Assembly (NCBI GenBank): GCA_002786855.1
Contig: PCUU01000033.1
Location: 62,001 to 126,000 of the forward strand
DNA from: Cytophagales bacterium CG12_big_fil_rev_8_21_14_0_65_40_12
Lineage (GTDB): Bacteria > Bacteroidota > Bacteroidia > Cytophagales > Cyclobacteriaceae
Reading direction: 5' to 3'
DNA length: 64,000 bases
Under the pieces are notes generated by a model. The model worked only from the letters and a program-made list of their open reading frames with translations, searched no databases and was not told the origin of the DNA. A program made the translations under genes and the position numbers. This document shows positions 1 to 9,262 of this stretch, one piece after another. Numbering within the stretch: the first letter of the stretch is position 1; each line of letters begins with the position of its first letter.

Positions 1-302
1 CTCACAATTATCAATTGCCTGACGCGAAAGGTTCGATTGGAGTGATTCCAGCCTATACGCGTACCATATGCACTGCCTGTGATCGTATCAGATTGACACC
101 AAAAGGTGAGCTCAAAACCTGTCTCTACGATTCAGGTGTTTTCAGTTTTAGAGACTTTATTCGCAAAGGCGCAACAGATTTAGAGATCGAAGACCAATTC
201 AGAAAACTCTTTAGCAATCGGGCGAAAGATGGTTTTGAAGCGCAGCAAAGAGAAAAAACAAATTCAAATTCATTCGAATCAATGGCCACAATTGGCGGTT
301 AG
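1..302 (+). CDS. moaA: GTP 3',8-cyclase MoaA, C-terminal part (cut by window edge)
   Basis: First step of molybdenum cofactor synthesis: radical-SAM rearrangement of GTP to the cyclic pyranopterin precursor. Only the last ~100 codons are present; the frame is open to the left edge, so the true start lies outside. The piece holds the C-terminal [4Fe-4S] ligand set as C-x2-C-x13-C (TICTACDRIRL...KTCLYD), which binds the substrate-side cluster in MoaA, and the protein ends in the conserved Gly-Gly (SMATIGG) that MoaA needs for activity. The stop is 3 bp before moeA, so moaA, moeA and moaC are very probably one transcript. Confidence 0.95.
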   Translation, partial: HNYQLPDAKGSIGVIPAYTRTICTACDRIRLTPKGELKTCLYDSGVFSFRDFIRKGATDLEIEDQFRKLFSNRAKDGFEAQQREKTNSNSFESMATIGG

Positions 303-305
303 TTT

Positions 306-1514
306 ATGGAATTCATCCCCTATTTAGAAGCATTAAGTATCGTTAAAAGCAATCCCTTTACCCCAGTTCAGACTGAAAAGGAATTGAAAGATTGTTTGGG
401 ACTGATTTTGAATGAAGACTTGGTGGCTGATCGTCCCTTCCCTCCTTTTGATCGGGTAACCATGGACGGCATTGCCATTGATTATAAAGCATTTGAACAA
501 GGCCAAAGAACCTTTGAGATTGAGCAGACTATTGCTGCAGGCACTGCTCAATACACACTTCAAAATAGGGAGAATTGTGTACAAATTATGACAGGTGCTA
601 TGATGCCCATTGGTGTTGATACCGTGGTTCGATACGAGGATATCACGATTGAAGGCAGCAAGGCAACTATCAATATCGAAGCCCTCATGCCGCAACAGAA
701 TGTCCATTTTGAGGGCATCGACAAGCGCAAAGGTGATGTTATTGTGAAAAGAGGAATTCGGCTCGGTGCTCCTGAAGTGAACATTGCTGCGGCCATTGGT
801 AAGTCAAAGCTATCGGTACTTTCTCCACCCAAAGCAATAATTATTACCACAGGCGATGAACTTGTGCCGATTGATGATATTCCTGAACCTCATCAAATCA
901 GAAGATCTGGCAATTATGGGGTACAAGCGATACTGAATCAATTCGATATTGAAACTTCCATGCATCATTTGAATGATGATAAAGCATTGATCAAGAAAGA
1001 ATTAAATACTTTTATCGAAACTCATGATTGTATTGTTTTATTAGGCGGGGTCTCCAAAGGTAAATTCGATTTTCTTCCTGAAGTTTTAGAAGAATTGGGC
1101 GTCAAAAAGCATTTTCATAAAGTGAATCAAAGGCCTGGAAAACCATTTTGGTTCGGTACTGCCCCGAATGGCACCACCATCTTTGCCTTACCGGGCAATC
1201 CTGTAAGCTCATTTATGTGTGCCTCTGTGTACATAAGAGCATGGGTAAATACTTCACTCAAACAAAGTGAGACCAGCATTAAAGTCAAGCTTGATCAAGA
1301 TGTCAACTTTCCTGCGCCTCTCACCTACTTTTTAGAATGCTCAACGACCTTCAATGAAAATGCTGAGTTAGTAGCTCATCCTTTTATTGGTCATGGCTCA
1401 GGCGATTTCGCGAATTTGGTAGCAGCTGATGGTTTTATTATCCTTCCTGACGACAAGTCCACATTTAAAAAAGGAGAAGTATTTGATTTTGTACCTTATA
1501 GAAGCCGATTTTAA
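306..1514 (+). CDS. moeA: Molybdopterin molybdenumtransferase MoeA
   Basis: Inserts molybdate into adenylylated molybdopterin to form the active cofactor. 402 aa is normal for the family. Visible motifs are FPPFDRVTMDGIA near the N-terminus, GAMMP with the following VRYED, the MoCF-biosynthesis fold (TTGDELVP, IVLLGGVSKGKFDF), and LPGNPVSS, then the small C-terminal beta domain. It starts 3 bp after the moaA stop and ends 3 bp before moaC, a compact operon. No molybdate transporter or molybdoenzyme lies inside the window, so the user of the cofactor cannot be named from here. Confidence 0.95.
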   Translation: MEFIPYLEALSIVKSNPFTPVQTEKELKDCLGLILNEDLVADRPFPPFDRVTMDGIAIDYKAFEQGQRTFEIEQTIAAGTAQYTLQNRENCVQIMTGAMMPIGVDTVVRYEDITIEGSKATINIEALMPQQNVHFEGIDKRKGDVIVKRGIRLGAPEVNIAAAIGKSKLSVLSPPKAIIITTGDELVPIDDIPEPHQIRRSGNYGVQAILNQFDIETSMHHLNDDKALIKKELNTFIETHDCIVLLGGVSKGKFDFLPEVLEELGVKKHFHKVNQRPGKPFWFGTAPNGTTIFALPGNPVSSFMCASVYIRAWVNTSLKQSETSIKVKLDQDVNFPAPLTYFLECSTTFNENAELVAHPFIGHGSGDFANLVAADGFIILPDDKSTFKKGEVFDFVPYRSRF

Positions 1515-1517
1515 CTT

Positions 1518-1997
1518 ATGCCAAAGGAATTTACCCATATCGATAAAGACAAACCTCACATGGTGGATGTGGGCGATAAAATTGAAACGAAACGAACCGC
1601 CATTGCCAAAAGTGAAGTTCAATTACCTGTTAGTCTTCAAGAGTTTGTAGCGGATGGGGAAATTAAAACCTTAAAAGGTCCTGTATTTCAAACGGCCATC
1701 ATTGCAGGCATTCAAGGCGCTAAAAGAACTGCTGAATTGATTCCATTGTGTCATAACTTGCCACTCAGCAAAGTAAGCATCGACATTCAATTGAAACAAA
1801 ACCTGTTGGTTGAGATTCTTTGCGAAGCCCATACTTATGGTAAAACTGGCGTTGAAATGGAGGCCTTAACTGGAGCTTCGGTGGCTGCTTTAACCATATA
1901 TGATATGTGTAAAGCTTTCTCTCATGAAATCGAAATCAAGAATACAAGATTGATCAAAAAAACTGGTGGCAAAAGTGATTTTAATAGTGCTAACTGA
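1518..1997 (+). CDS. moaC: Cyclic pyranopterin monophosphate synthase MoaC
   Basis: Converts the product of MoaA to cyclic pyranopterin monophosphate. The 159-aa protein shows the whole signature: HMVDVGDK near the N-terminus, IPLCHNLPL (His79, matching the active-site His of the family), GVEMEALTGASVAAL, and YDMCKA (Asp129, Lys132 as catalytic pair). The start is 3 bp after moeA. No moaB, moaD or moaE follows in this window, so the rest of the pathway must lie elsewhere or to the left. Confidence 0.96.
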   Translation: MPKEFTHIDKDKPHMVDVGDKIETKRTAIAKSEVQLPVSLQEFVADGEIKTLKGPVFQTAIIAGIQGAKRTAELIPLCHNLPLSKVSIDIQLKQNLLVEILCEAHTYGKTGVEMEALTGASVAALTIYDMCKAFSHEIEIKNTRLIKKTGGKSDFNSAN

Positions 1998-2001
1998 TTT
2001 T

Positions 2002-2100
2002 ATGTACCCCTCTTTCTACCCCGATTATAGCGAAAGAACCACGCCACAGGACTTTTCGTTGGCAGATTCAAAGCAAATTCATCTTATACAGACCATTTAA
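2002..2100 (+). CDS. Possible 32-residue ORF downstream of moaC
   Basis: A short open frame starts with ATG 4 bp after the moaC stop and closes 8 bp before the next gene, filling the gap exactly. The predicted peptide is acidic-polar, with an aromatic N-terminus (MYPSFYPDY) and a C-terminus ending HLIQTI, no membrane segment and no domain I recognise. The tight fit in the operon argues for a real or recently decayed gene; its size argues for chance. No function is proposed. Confidence 0.25.
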   Translation: MYPSFYPDYSERTTPQDFSLADSKQIHLIQTI

Positions 2101-2108
2101 AGAGGCTA

Positions 2109-3167
2109 ATGAAAATCGCAGTAGGCACAGACAAAGGATTACTTGTTTACGAAAAAGTTGTTGGAAGTTGGCTTCTGAATGATATCCACTTTTTAGGAAT
2201 GCCCATTGGAGCATTTCATGAAGATGCTTCGCAAAACTGGTGGGTAGCCATTAATCATAAACATTGGGGAGCAAAGATGTATCAGTCAGTTGACAAAGGT
2301 GAGACTTTCAAGGAAGTCACCCCCCCTAAATTTAACACCAACAGTGCTTATTCTCTAAAATCCATATGGACAATCGAAAGTAGAACAGTCAATAATGAGC
2401 TTCAACTTTTTATAGGAACTGAACCAGCCGCTTTGTTCATTTCAACCGATTTGGGCGAAAGTTGGTCAGAATTGGAGGGTTTGAGCCAACATCCTTCAAG
2501 AGACACTTGGCAAGGAGGTGGTAAAGGAAGCAACTCCCCTTTTCTGCATACCCTACTTTTAGATCAAGAAGATGCTGATCATTTGATGGTCGGAATAAGC
2601 TGTGCGGGCGTGTTCCAAACTTATAATGGTGGCCAAGCATGGAAACCGACAAACGAGGGCTTAAAAGCTTTCTTTTTGCCTAATTCCGATAGTGAAGTTG
2701 GGCATGACCCACATACTATCCGACAGTCGAAGAAAAACCCAAATGTACTTTGGCAGCAGAACCATTGCGGAATTTATCGTTCCGAAGATTATGGAAACAC
2801 TTGGAAGGATATCACCGATCAAAAAAATGAAGCAGTGTATGGTTTTGCCATGGTGATTGCAGAAGACAATGATCAAGAAGCTTGGGTAATTCCTGCCGAA
2901 AGTGACAATATGCGCATTCCGGCCAATCAAAGATTGGCCGTCTACTATACCCATAATGCTGGTCAAGATTGGCAGGCACTAACGCAAGGGCTGCCAAACC
3001 CTTCTTTCGATCTCGTGCTGCGCGATGCCATGGATTTAAGAGGAGATTCTATAGCTTTCGGTACCAACAATGGTAATCTCTATGTTTCAGAAAATAAGGG
3101 TAAGCAATGGCTTACGCTTAGTCAAAACCTGAGTGCTGTCAGGAATATTAGGTTCATCAATCCTTAA
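2109..3167 (+). CDS. BNR/Asp-box beta-propeller protein (sialidase-like fold, cytoplasmic)
   Basis: 352 aa without a signal peptide. At least six Asp-box repeats (S-x-D-x-G-x-T-W type) are readable: SVDKGETF at about residue 60, STDLGESW at about 112, then TYNGGQAW, SEDYGNTW, THNAGQDW and SENKGKQW. This spacing indicates a multi-bladed propeller of the WD40/YVTN/BNR superfamily, often annotated as exo-alpha-sialidase. No sialidase catalytic set (Arg triad with FRIP motif) is evident, so a hydrolase role is unproven. It follows the Moco genes on the same strand. Its 3' end overlaps the convergent DUF1295 gene by 11 bp. Confidence 0.8.
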   Translation: MKIAVGTDKGLLVYEKVVGSWLLNDIHFLGMPIGAFHEDASQNWWVAINHKHWGAKMYQSVDKGETFKEVTPPKFNTNSAYSLKSIWTIESRTVNNELQLFIGTEPAALFISTDLGESWSELEGLSQHPSRDTWQGGGKGSNSPFLHTLLLDQEDADHLMVGISCAGVFQTYNGGQAWKPTNEGLKAFFLPNSDSEVGHDPHTIRQSKKNPNVLWQQNHCGIYRSEDYGNTWKDITDQKNEAVYGFAMVIAEDNDQEAWVIPAESDNMRIPANQRLAVYYTHNAGQDWQALTQGLPNPSFDLVLRDAMDLRGDSIAFGTNNGNLYVSENKGKQWLTLSQNLSAVRNIRFINP

Positions 3168-3927
3168 ATCTGAATTTCGGGAAGACGGCTGGTGTCTTCT
3201 TTTTGTACGCTTCGAAAGCAGAATTCCCCTCATATCGCTTTTCTAGCATCGGCACGCCCGAAACATTCAACAACAGATAACTGATCAATAATGGACTGAT
3301 TAAACCAATCCAACCCCAGGCCAATGGAACTGCAATCAATCCAATTGACCACCACATTAAAATCTCACCGAAGTAATTTGGGTGTCGGGAATATTTCCAA
3401 AGTCCAGTTTGCAAAACCTGCTCCTTGTCTGTTCTGTGTTTCTTAAATTGCGTCAGTTGATAATCGGCCAAGGCTTGCCACATAAAGCCTATCAACCAAA
3501 GAATGCTTAGTACTATGGAATAGACATTTATAATGTTTGAGCCAAATTCGGAAACAATAATTAGAGGCGTGCTCACCACCAATAGAATCAAAACCTGCAG
3601 TAGATAGACTTGTAAAAATGACCTTAGATAGAATGCCTTGCCCCACTCCTTTCGCCAATTGTTGTACCTAAAGTCTTCTGGTTTTTTACTGTTTCGAAGG
3701 CCAATATGAAGGCTCAATCTTAGTCCCCATAGTGTAACCAAGGCATACATCAAAATAGCTAAATCACTTAAATCTTGAGTCCAGAAAAGATAGGCACAAA
3801 GCAGAATATAACCGATTCCCCAAGCGATATCAGCGATGTCATTTCGTTTGAGAATAATCGAAAGACTAAACCACAAGCAGGCATAAAGAAAACCAAGGGC
3901 AAGTACTTCTAACATTAAGCCCATCAT
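3157..3927 (-). CDS. DUF1295 integral membrane protein (steroid 5-alpha-reductase/ICMT-like)
   Basis: A polytopic protein of about 256 aa with six or so hydrophobic segments. The diagnostic motif is WKYSRHPNYFGEILMWW in the second half, the NADPH-binding type signature of the DUF1295/isoprenylcysteine methyltransferase superfamily. I place the start at 3927, where ATG overlaps the stop of the upstream DUF2177 gene as ATGA (3927-3924), implying translational coupling. An earlier in-frame ATG at 3939 (MAGLM) is possible. Substrate unknown; members are associated with reduction of lipid or sterol-like molecules. Confidence 0.85.
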   Translation of the reverse strand: MMGLMLEVLALGFLYACLWFSLSIILKRNDIADIAWGIGYILLCAYLFWTQDLSDLAILMYALVTLWGLRLSLHIGLRNSKKPEDFRYNNWRKEWGKAFYLRSFLQVYLLQVLILLVVSTPLIIVSEFGSNIINVYSIVLSILWLIGFMWQALADYQLTQFKKHRTDKEQVLQTGLWKYSRHPNYFGEILMWWSIGLIAVPLAWGWIGLISPLLISYLLLNVSGVPMLEKRYEGNSAFEAYKKKTPAVFPKFRFKD

Positions 3928-4334
3928 GAGCCCAGCCATTTGGTAATACAATAGCCCGATATACTCACTGCTGCCGTGAGCACCGAACCCCAAATGATAT
4001 CGATGAATACAATTTTAATGGGCCAACCCTTGAGTGTAGCCAGATTCGTCAAATCGTAGGTAGCATAAGTAAAAAAGCCAAAAAGGGCACCATAGATCAA
4101 TGCATTCTTGAACGATTCCTTTTCCACGGCCGGCAGAATAGCGAAGATGAAAATTCCAATAATAAACAAGAGATAGAAAACAATAGCGGCAGTCCAATTC
4201 ACTTGCTCGGCTAAGAGACCACCTAAATGTTTGTTGTAAAGATTCTTAGCGATTACACCTAACCAAACTAGGTCGATAGCGAAAAACACAAGAGTAGTCA
4301 ATAAATAGCTCTTGGCGAGTAATGAAAATGGCAT
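3924..4334 (-). CDS. DUF2177 family membrane protein
   Basis: 136 aa with four predicted membrane segments. The family pattern is visible: AIDLVWLGVIAKNLY in helix 1, GALFGFFTYATYDLTNLATLKGWP in helix 3, and the D-x-x-W-G helix (FIDIIWGSVLTA) near the C-terminus. Function unknown. It sits first in a two-gene operon with the DUF1295 protein and shares the ATGA overlap; the pairing suggests a joint membrane-lipid role, which is inference only. Confidence 0.88.
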   Translation of the reverse strand: MPFSLLAKSYLLTTLVFFAIDLVWLGVIAKNLYNKHLGGLLAEQVNWTAAIVFYLLFIIGIFIFAILPAVEKESFKNALIYGALFGFFTYATYDLTNLATLKGWPIKIVFIDIIWGSVLTAAVSISGYCITKWLGS

Positions 4335-4391
4335 ATCAAAGAATTTAATGTGAATCTAACCTAAGATACGGTAAGACTGTTCAATTAAAAA

Positions 4392-7300
4392 TTAATTTAC
4401 CAGTACCCTGAATGCTTTCGACTGACCATTTTGATTAAAAATCCTCAGAACATTTAAACCTTTTGGCCATTTTCTTGCATCCAATTCTATTCGTCCGCTG
4501 CCTACTTCGATAGCTGATATCTGCTCTTCTACTATTTGGCCATTGAGACTAAGTACTTTAATGTACAGCATTTGCTGGCTATTCGATTGATATTGAAGAT
4601 TTAAGAACTGATTATTAGATATAGGATTTGGGAATATGGTATAATTATTTTCTTCTAGTTCAGACTTAACAAAGACACTTACTAATTCTGAATACTCAAA
4701 CTCACCACTAAAATCTGTTTGTTTTAGTCTGTAGAAACTTCTACCCAAGCCAGGCTTCTTGTCGGTATACTCATAGCTTAGCTGAGTACGACTATCTCCA
4801 GCACCAGGCAAAAAGGCAATGGTTTCGAAATTACTTCCATCGTTACTTCTCTCTACATTGAAATGGCTATTGCCTGTTTCTGAGACAGTGGACCAATTAA
4901 GTATTACTTCTGAATTTTCAATGGGCCTCGCGGTGAATGAAATTAGTTCGATTGGTAAGGGAGTTTGATCGGAATCCCTGGTTGCTAGGGTAAAATACAC
5001 ATTGTTTGTAATGGCTGACACATTATTGAACCTGTAGACATTTCCCCCATCATCGATTGCTCCAGCCACTTCGATAGCACCTGTACCGAATACTCCGTCA
5101 GCATCAACTAATAACACTAAATCAGTAATGGTCACATTTCCTAAACCTGTAAGATCAAAGCTAATGTCGATCTCACCAACGTCTACCGCTCCAGCCGATC
5201 TGTTCACTTCGCTTACCCTCCAAACACGTTCAAATCTTGCAGAAACACCAGCAGGAACATCGCCAGTATTTGTAGCATTTAATGAAGCGCTATTATGTCC
5301 CCACATTAGAAACTCTTCATCATCAAGATCTTGGGGGTCATTAATTCTCACTATCCCTGATCCTTTAGCATCGGCATGAAAATCGGAAGACCCAATTCTG
5401 CCAATACCTGCTACTTCATAATCAAAATCGCCATTCAAGGCGTTGTCTTGAAAATAAACATCGTTGCTCGCTAAGGTAAGCCCATACTTAGCAGCAAGAT
5501 AATTTTGCACAATAATGGCCTGAGTAGAGTTTAACTTTAAATTGTAAATGGCTATTTCTGCAAAATCGCCACTATGTGCCTGTGCAGCATCATAGCCAGA
5601 ATTCACACCATCTTGTTCTCCTCCAATGGCCAACGTACCACCAGAAGTTATGCTCGTTCCAGTTTGAAAGGTAGTAGAATAGCTTTGAGTACCGTTTCTC
5701 CATACAGCTGTTGCTCCGTCAGAACTTTGCCAAGTTGCACCAGCAATATTGAATACGTTGTTATTGAAGCTTACCCCAGACGTTGTGCTTGTTCCTCTAA
5801 AAAACTGAAGGCTATTACTACTAAAAAGCAGGAAGTCATTATCGCTCGCTAAACTCGCGTAAGAGATTAGTCCTTCACCAGAATCCGTTGTCCTATTGAC
5901 ATAAAAAGCACTAATCTGATTTGAAGCAAAGCCAGTAAAACTATTTCGTACCATTCGATTATCCGCTTGTTCAAATCGTGCAACAGGCCTTCCATTCACA
6001 ATATTGTTGTAATATCTTGGGGTTAAAGATGTATTTGCCTGACTTAAGTGTCTATTATTTCCTGAAAAATCATTCCAAGCAGTGATATCCGTGCCATCTG
6101 CAACGATCGTCAGTTCCTCTGGCCTTACCCAAAGTATGTTACTCGAAGCCTGACCTACGCCACCAGGCCCTGTAATGCCGATAACTGAGTTATTGATAAT
6201 TGTATAAGTATGGATGGTGTTTGTTCCTATAGAAGCATTCGTTGGCGCTGATAATGTGATCGTGAATGTCTCTGAGAGTTCTTCGACTGTATCATTGATG
6301 ATTGTTGCAGTAATGTTTGCGGAAGAATTACCTGCCAATACCGTTACAGTGCCACTTGCTAGTGTAAAATCTACTCCACCTCCTGTAGCAGTAACACCCG
6401 CAACTGTATAGTTTGCTGAAGCATTTGCGCCAGAAACAGTACTTAAGTCTACTTGAAAATTCACACTAGTCACCGTTTCTGAGCCACTAGAACTAGTCGA
6501 GTTAAATTGAATACTTGGTGCTGTATCGTCATTATTGATGGTGTAAGTGTGGTCGATAAAACCAGTGCCACCAAAAGGCATTGTATTATCTAAATTTGAA
6601 TTTGTTGGATTAGACAAGCTTATAATAATGGTCTCATTATTTTCAAACAACGTTTCATTATTGATTGTAACATTTATTGTACCTGCGGTTACCGTAGCGG
6701 GAAATGTGACAGTGCCAGAAGCTAGAGTAAAGTCAGTACCCGTTCCCGTTGCAGTACCACCTGTTACCGTATAATCGACAGTGGTTGGATTCACTGCATC
6801 AACTTCACTAATCGACAAGCCTATATTTACACTTGTAGTGGCTTCTGACCCACTGGAAGATGCTGCATCAAAATATACCTTTCTAGAAATATCATTGTCA
6901 ATAATGGTATAAGTATGTACCGTATTTGTTCCCAAATTAAGTCCAGCAGATGGAGATGATAAGGTTGCGCTAAATGTTTCGTTGCTCTCAGGACTAACAT
7001 CATTGGTAATATTGACTGTATAATTGGCAGTGGTATTTCCTGCTGTTATGGTGACAACATTAGCAACTAAGGCTGTATAATCACTACCTGAAGTGGCAGT
7101 AATATCTGCTGTATTTACTTGTACTGTCTTGCTGGTGCTTGGTATAAAATTAATTTCAACACCAATTAAGGAATTCACGGTTTCGCTTCCAGATGAAGCG
7201 GTAATTGTATGCTGAATTACTGGCCTTAAGGCTGCAATAGCCATATAATCACCATCATTAAAACTGAGACCTGTTACCGTGTATTCTGTCCCTGAAGAAA

Positions 7301-8480
7301 AAACCATCTCATACACGCTCGCCCCACTACTAAAATCCCCATCAACATCCACCATTAAAGCGTACATGGTATGGCCTGCTGGTAAAGTTGGCATGGCGGC
7401 AGTATTAACCACGACATCAATAGTTCCAACATCACCAGTTTCGTCAAGTCTCCATTCACGTGCTAATCGTTGAATATTGGTGCCGCTATTTGGCGCCTCG
7501 GTAGTTGTCCATGCAGTGGTTGCATCAGCATTGTCATGTCCAAAAAGTAAATATTCAGGATCCGCGTTAAGATCACTGGGATTTTGGATTCTTAAAATAT
7601 TGGCAGACATGGCCGCTGTGTGTGTATTACCAGCATCTTGCCTTCCAATACCTGCTACGTCAAATCGATAAGTAGGATCAAAAGCAAACCTATCGTTCGT
7701 GATTGTCAGGTTATATTTTGAAGCTAAATAGTTACTGACGATGATGTTTTGTGCTGTATTTAAGAAGGTATTAAAGATTATTATCTCGGCAAAATCACCG
7801 AAATGCGCTTGAGAATCTGCATAACCTCCATCTTGAGAATCTTGTTCTCCAGCAATGGCTAACGTGCCGTTGCTAAGAATTGAAGTTCCTGTTCTAAAAC
7901 CTGTACTTGTAAAGCTCTGACTCCCGTCTTTCCAAACTTCAACTCGTCCGTCACTACTGCGCCAACTTGCGTTGGCAATATGAAAAGCGTTATTATTAAA
8001 ACTGACGCTAGAGCCGATGTTTGACGAACCACGATAAACATTGAGGTTCTCACTTCTGAAAAGTAGAAAATCATTATCACTCCCTGTACTGGCGTAAGAA
8101 ATCACCCCATCACCAGAATCTGATGTGCGGTTCACATATATCGCTGTGATATTTGTTGTAGGAAAAGTAGCATAACTTCCCCTCCGCAGTCTACCGTTGG
8201 TTTTGTTGAATCTTACTACAGGTAAACCATTAATGACTCCCGTTTGATAAATAGGTGTAAAACTACTATTCGGTTGGGTCAGTGAAATACCGTTGGCGTC
8301 TGTCCAAGTAGATACATCGTCACCATTAGTGAGACCTGTGATGTCATTTGCCCTTAGCCAAAGAATGTTGGAACTAGCATTTCCAACACCACCAGGCCCT
8401 GTTTGTGAGTACAAGGGGTTTACTAGAATTGAAAAAAGAATAAGTATACAAATCCAAATGGATTTATTTAAGTTCTTCAT
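4392..8480 (-). CDS. Large T9SS-exported surface protein, lectin-like modules and Calx-beta domains
   Basis: 1362 aa. Order: signal peptide (1-25, ends LYSQ); a LamG/concanavalin-like module opening TGPGGVGNASSNILWLRA (about 27-260); a YLLFGHDNA/AGIGRQDA beta module to about 420; three Calx-beta domains (about 424-530, 531-655, 656-766), each with SSGSE...V and ending in HTYTI(I/N)(D/N)N; a second copy of the lectin plus beta module (about 768-1170, reopening with TGPGGVGQASSNILWVR); a fibronectin-like segment (PLPIELISFTARP...); and a C-terminal type A T9SS sorting domain (YTIFPNP...LNVLRIFNQNG). Exported across the outer membrane and anchored, it is probably an adhesin or glycan binder. The duplication of the first 400 residues is obvious in translation. 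Gene stands alone; upstream is a 213-bp divergent intergenic region. Confidence 0.9.
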   Translation of the reverse strand: MKNLNKSIWICILILFSILVNPLYSQTGPGGVGNASSNILWLRANDITGLTNGDDVSTWTDANGISLTQPNSSFTPIYQTGVINGLPVVRFNKTNGRLRRGSYATFPTTNITAIYVNRTSDSGDGVISYASTGSDNDFLLFRSENLNVYRGSSNIGSSVSFNNNAFHIANASWRSSDGRVEVWKDGSQSFTSTGFRTGTSILSNGTLAIAGEQDSQDGGYADSQAHFGDFAEIIIFNTFLNTAQNIIVSNYLASKYNLTITNDRFAFDPTYRFDVAGIGRQDAGNTHTAAMSANILRIQNPSDLNADPEYLLFGHDNADATTAWTTTEAPNSGTNIQRLAREWRLDETGDVGTIDVVVNTAAMPTLPAGHTMYALMVDVDGDFSSGASVYEMVFSSGTEYTVTGLSFNDGDYMAIAALRPVIQHTITASSGSETVNSLIGVEINFIPSTSKTVQVNTADITATSGSDYTALVANVVTITAGNTTANYTVNITNDVSPESNETFSATLSSPSAGLNLGTNTVHTYTIIDNDISRKVYFDAASSSGSEATTSVNIGLSISEVDAVNPTTVDYTVTGGTATGTGTDFTLASGTVTFPATVTAGTINVTINNETLFENNETIIISLSNPTNSNLDNTMPFGGTGFIDHTYTINNDDTAPSIQFNSTSSSGSETVTSVNFQVDLSTVSGANASANYTVAGVTATGGGVDFTLASGTVTVLAGNSSANITATIINDTVEELSETFTITLSAPTNASIGTNTIHTYTIINNSVIGITGPGGVGQASSNILWVRPEELTIVADGTDITAWNDFSGNNRHLSQANTSLTPRYYNNIVNGRPVARFEQADNRMVRNSFTGFASNQISAFYVNRTTDSGEGLISYASLASDNDFLLFSSNSLQFFRGTSTTSGVSFNNNVFNIAGATWQSSDGATAVWRNGTQSYSTTFQTGTSITSGGTLAIGGEQDGVNSGYDAAQAHSGDFAEIAIYNLKLNSTQAIIVQNYLAAKYGLTLASNDVYFQDNALNGDFDYEVAGIGRIGSSDFHADAKGSGIVRINDPQDLDDEEFLMWGHNSASLNATNTGDVPAGVSARFERVWRVSEVNRSAGAVDVGEIDISFDLTGLGNVTITDLVLLVDADGVFGTGAIEVAGAIDDGGNVYRFNNVSAITNNVYFTLATRDSDQTPLPIELISFTARPIENSEVILNWSTVSETGNSHFNVERSNDGSNFETIAFLPGAGDSRTQLSYEYTDKKPGLGRSFYRLKQTDFSGEFEYSELVSVFVKSELEENNYTIFPNPISNNQFLNLQYQSNSQQMLYIKVLSLNGQIVEEQISAIEVGSGRIELDARKWPKGLNVLRIFNQNGQSKAFRVLVN

Positions 8481-8693
8481 GCAGCAGTTTAGGTGCTTTC
8501 GATTTATGAAAAGTACTAGGTAATGTTACCCTTGCTTACAAACAAACCCTAATTGGATTGGTTAAAAAATTGATCAGATTTTAATTCCAGATCGAGCGAA
8601 ACATTAATTTGTTAGTAAATTAAATAGTTTGAATTTACTCACATCTATTATTTGTAGATGTTCGTATAAAGCTCCGAATTCAATTCTTGAAAA

Positions 8694-9260
8694 ATGAAAT
8701 ACACATTCTTCCTTTTTCTATTTTCTTCCACTTTTATTTTCGCTCAAAACGATAAGATAGAAGCTGAACAGAGAATTAAAAAAACAGAAGTACCTGCGAA
8801 TAGCATTGCTTGGCTTAGTGCTTCCTTTTCCAATCTTAAAAAAGTAAAGTGGTATAGCGAAACCACCTCCCAGATCAAAAGCATCGAGGCTAAATTCAAA
8901 TGGAATCAGATCAATTATAGTGTTGAATTCTCGGAGGACGGCTCGATTGAAGATGTTGAAATTGGAAGAAAGTTGTCTGAATTGACTAAAACAACTCAGG
9001 AAAGCCTCACTGCCTCTTTTCGTCAATTCGAGAAATTCAAGCTCTCCAAAATTCAAGAACAATGGACCAGCGATACTGGTGACAAGTTGAGCCAAGCGCT
9101 AATCAACAATGACCCTAGTTTGATCACAATCAAATATGAAGTTGAATTTACCGCTATAATTGAGGGCTCATACTCTTTATGGGAAGGCCTTTTTGATGGA
9201 AATGGCATTCTTTTGAGCAAAAGAAAAGTAAAACTAAGGGCTACTGACAACCTGGATTAT
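8694..9260 (+). CDS. Secreted PepSY-like protein
   Basis: 189 aa (stop codon 9261-9263) with a clear signal peptide (KYTFFLFLFSSTFIFAQ). The mature part has the alternating pattern of small periplasmic PepSY-like domains: VPANSIAWLSASFSNLKKVKWYSE, then KFKWNQINYSVEFSEDGSIEDVEI. This assignment is by pattern and moderate. Its stop overlaps the start of the DUF2490 gene by one base (TGATG), so the two proteins are probably made together and act in the envelope. Confidence 0.6.
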
Positions 9261-9262
9261 TG

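Noticed and set aside
6200..7200. Regularly repeated sequence suggesting a CRISPR-like array
   Set aside because: The repeats are degenerate Calx-beta coding repeats in a continuous reading frame, not short identical repeats with spacers.
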